A program made the translations under genes and the position numbers. From assembly GCF_900102175.1 (NCBI RefSeq), contig NZ_FNKN01000002.1, positions 901,618 through 965,617 of the forward strand: a stretch of 64,000 bases of DNA, read 5' to 3'. The DNA comes from Microbacterium sp. cf332. GTDB taxonomy: Bacteria > Actinomycetota > Actinomycetes > Actinomycetales > Microbacteriaceae. A model generated the notes under the pieces. That model saw only the letters and a list, made by a program, of their open reading frames with translations. It was not told the origin of the DNA and searched no databases. Below, piece after piece: positions 63,217 to 64,000 of the stretch (position 1 is its first letter; every line of letters starts with the position of its first letter).

Positions 63217-64000
63217 TCAGAACGGTGGGGGTCCGCCGGGCGGTTCAGCCGTTTCCGCGCGAGACGGCAGGGAATCCGCGGTGTCGGTCTCGGTGGTGAA
63301 GCAGACGGCCGGTATCGGGACGTCTTCGCGGTAGATCCGGCCGCCCGGTGAGGTCCATTGGAGAACGCCCCCGCCGACCTGTCGGACCTCCCAGCTGGTG
63401 AACTGCTTCATGGAGTGGTGTCGCTGACACAGGTGCGCGAGGTTGGCGAGGTGGGTGTGCCCGCCGAGCGCGTACTCGCGGGTGTGGTCGATCTCGCAGC
63501 GGATCGCGGCGAGGCGGCATCCGGGGAACCGGCAGTGCTGGTCCCGCGCTTTCAGGAGCTTCGCCATCGCCGCGGTTGGCCGGTACGTGTCGATCTCCGC
63601 CGGGGTGCGGGTGATCGGGTCGATGAACAGCCGGTCCCATTCGCGGGTCTGTCCGGCGAGGAGGCGGGCGGTGTCGGCGTCGATCAGCCCTGCCCCGACG
63701 ACCTCCGCCGGGTGCTCGTCCGAGCCGGTGAGCGTTTCCGCGGTGATCGCGACCTGAACCCGCGCGCGGATCGCGCCCAGCCCTCCGGACCGGTCGGCGC
63801 CGTGGGTGGGGTCGACGGCGGGTGCCCCGGCGAGGACGAGGTCGCCCAGGATGTCGGCGCGGAGCTGATCCATCGTCCGCAGATCGGGCTCCGCCACGGC
63901 ACCCGCGCCACCATCAGCCGCAGCATCCGCCCCAGCGTCCTTGACGGCGTGGCCCATCTGCGTGAGCCGGTCGAACATCCCCGCAGCGATCACCGTCGGC
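63217..64000 (-). CDS. HNH endonuclease, DUF222/HNH family (N-terminal part beyond window edge)
   Basis: The C-terminal 260 residues of a protein that runs off the right edge. The HNH motif is CEIDHTREYALGGHTHLANLAHLCQRHHSMK with CRFPGC just before it, a zinc-binding HNH nuclease core. The upstream part (RADILGDLVLAG, RVQVAITAETLTGSDEHPAEVVGAGLIDADTARLLAG) matches the end of the DUF222 domain. These genes occur in many copies in actinobacterial genomes, notably Microbacteriaceae, and are often linked to repeats or selfish DNA; the cellular role is unknown. Confidence 0.9.
   Translation of the reverse strand, partial: PTVIAAGMFDRLTQMGHAVKDAGADAAADGGAGAVAEPDLRTMDQLRADILGDLVLAGAPAVDPTHGADRSGGLGAIRARVQVAITAETLTGSDEHPAEVVGAGLIDADTARLLAGQTREWDRLFIDPITRTPAEIDTYRPTAAMAKLLKARDQHCRFPGCRLAAIRCEIDHTREYALGGHTHLANLAHLCQRHHSMKQFTSWEVRQVGGGVLQWTSPGGRIYREDVPIPAVCFTTETDTADSLPSRAETAEPPGGPPPF

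Overview
The window is chromosomal DNA of a high-GC Gram-positive actinobacterium, most likely Microbacterium or another member of the Microbacteriaceae. This rests on the strong G/C third-position bias, frequent GTG starts, the alpha2-type glycyl-tRNA synthetase, the Holin-X/DUF3618 envelope trio, the thiamine ECF transporter YkoEDC and the DUF222/HNH gene at the right edge. No rRNA, tRNA, CRISPR array, insertion sequence or prophage was recognised. Nearly all DNA is coding, with about 60 genes on both strands. Many lack a ribosome binding site and instead carry an actinobacterial -10 box 6-7 bases before the start codon, so leaderless mRNAs appear common.

Layout. 1-5.2 kb: MetE-like fragment, small membrane protein, POT peptide transporter, DHA2-type drug exporter, GNAT protein and an SDR. 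5.3-12.5 kb: flotillin, glycyl-tRNA synthetase, HhH protein, HemY/CgoX, three small envelope proteins and HemD. 12.6-18.4 kb: PH-like protein, ABC-2 exporter, 3-hydroxyisobutyryl-CoA hydrolase-like protein, a J-domain/NERD-like fusion and a D,D-carboxypeptidase. 18.4-21.6 kb: TPP riboswitch and the thiamine ECF transporter ykoE-ykoD-ykoC. 21.6-26.8 kb: SorC-type regulator divergent from glycerol genes glpD-glpF-glpK. 26.9-28.1 kb: GNAT plus an APH(3')-like kinase. 28.1-28.5 kb: GC-rich repeats without a gene. 28.5-31 kb: SDR, enoyl-CoA hydratase and HSDL2-like SDR.

31-39.1 kb: a tightly coupled minus-strand operon with a peptide/opine-type ABC importer (two permeases, fused double ATPase, lipoprotein), a cytosine-deaminase-like amidohydrolase and an ornithine-cyclodeaminase-family enzyme, divergent from a GntR/FCD regulator. 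39.1-45.9 kb: beta-glucoside operon with BglG antiterminator, RAT/terminator switch, PTS EIIBCA, GH1 6-phospho-beta-glucosidase, two paralogous HAD phosphatases and a GNAT. 46-49.6 kb: RlmN, DUF429, aldo/keto reductase and NUDIX. 49.6-53.4 kb: an uncharacterised five-gene module with WXG100-like and type VII-secretion-signal-like proteins, a four-helix membrane protein and two mutually similar unknown proteins. 53.4-58.4 kb: RNase HI, then the methylcitrate cluster GntR-prpD-prpB-prpC. 58.4-64 kb: a giant surface-anchored beta-propeller/5'-nucleotidase fusion, an enoyl-CoA hydratase and an HNH endonuclease fragment.

The strongest candidates for something undescribed are the type VII-like module (49.6-53.4 kb), the importer/amidohydrolase/cyclodeaminase operon (31-38.2 kb) and the J-domain/degenerate-NERD fusion (16.0-17.0 kb).
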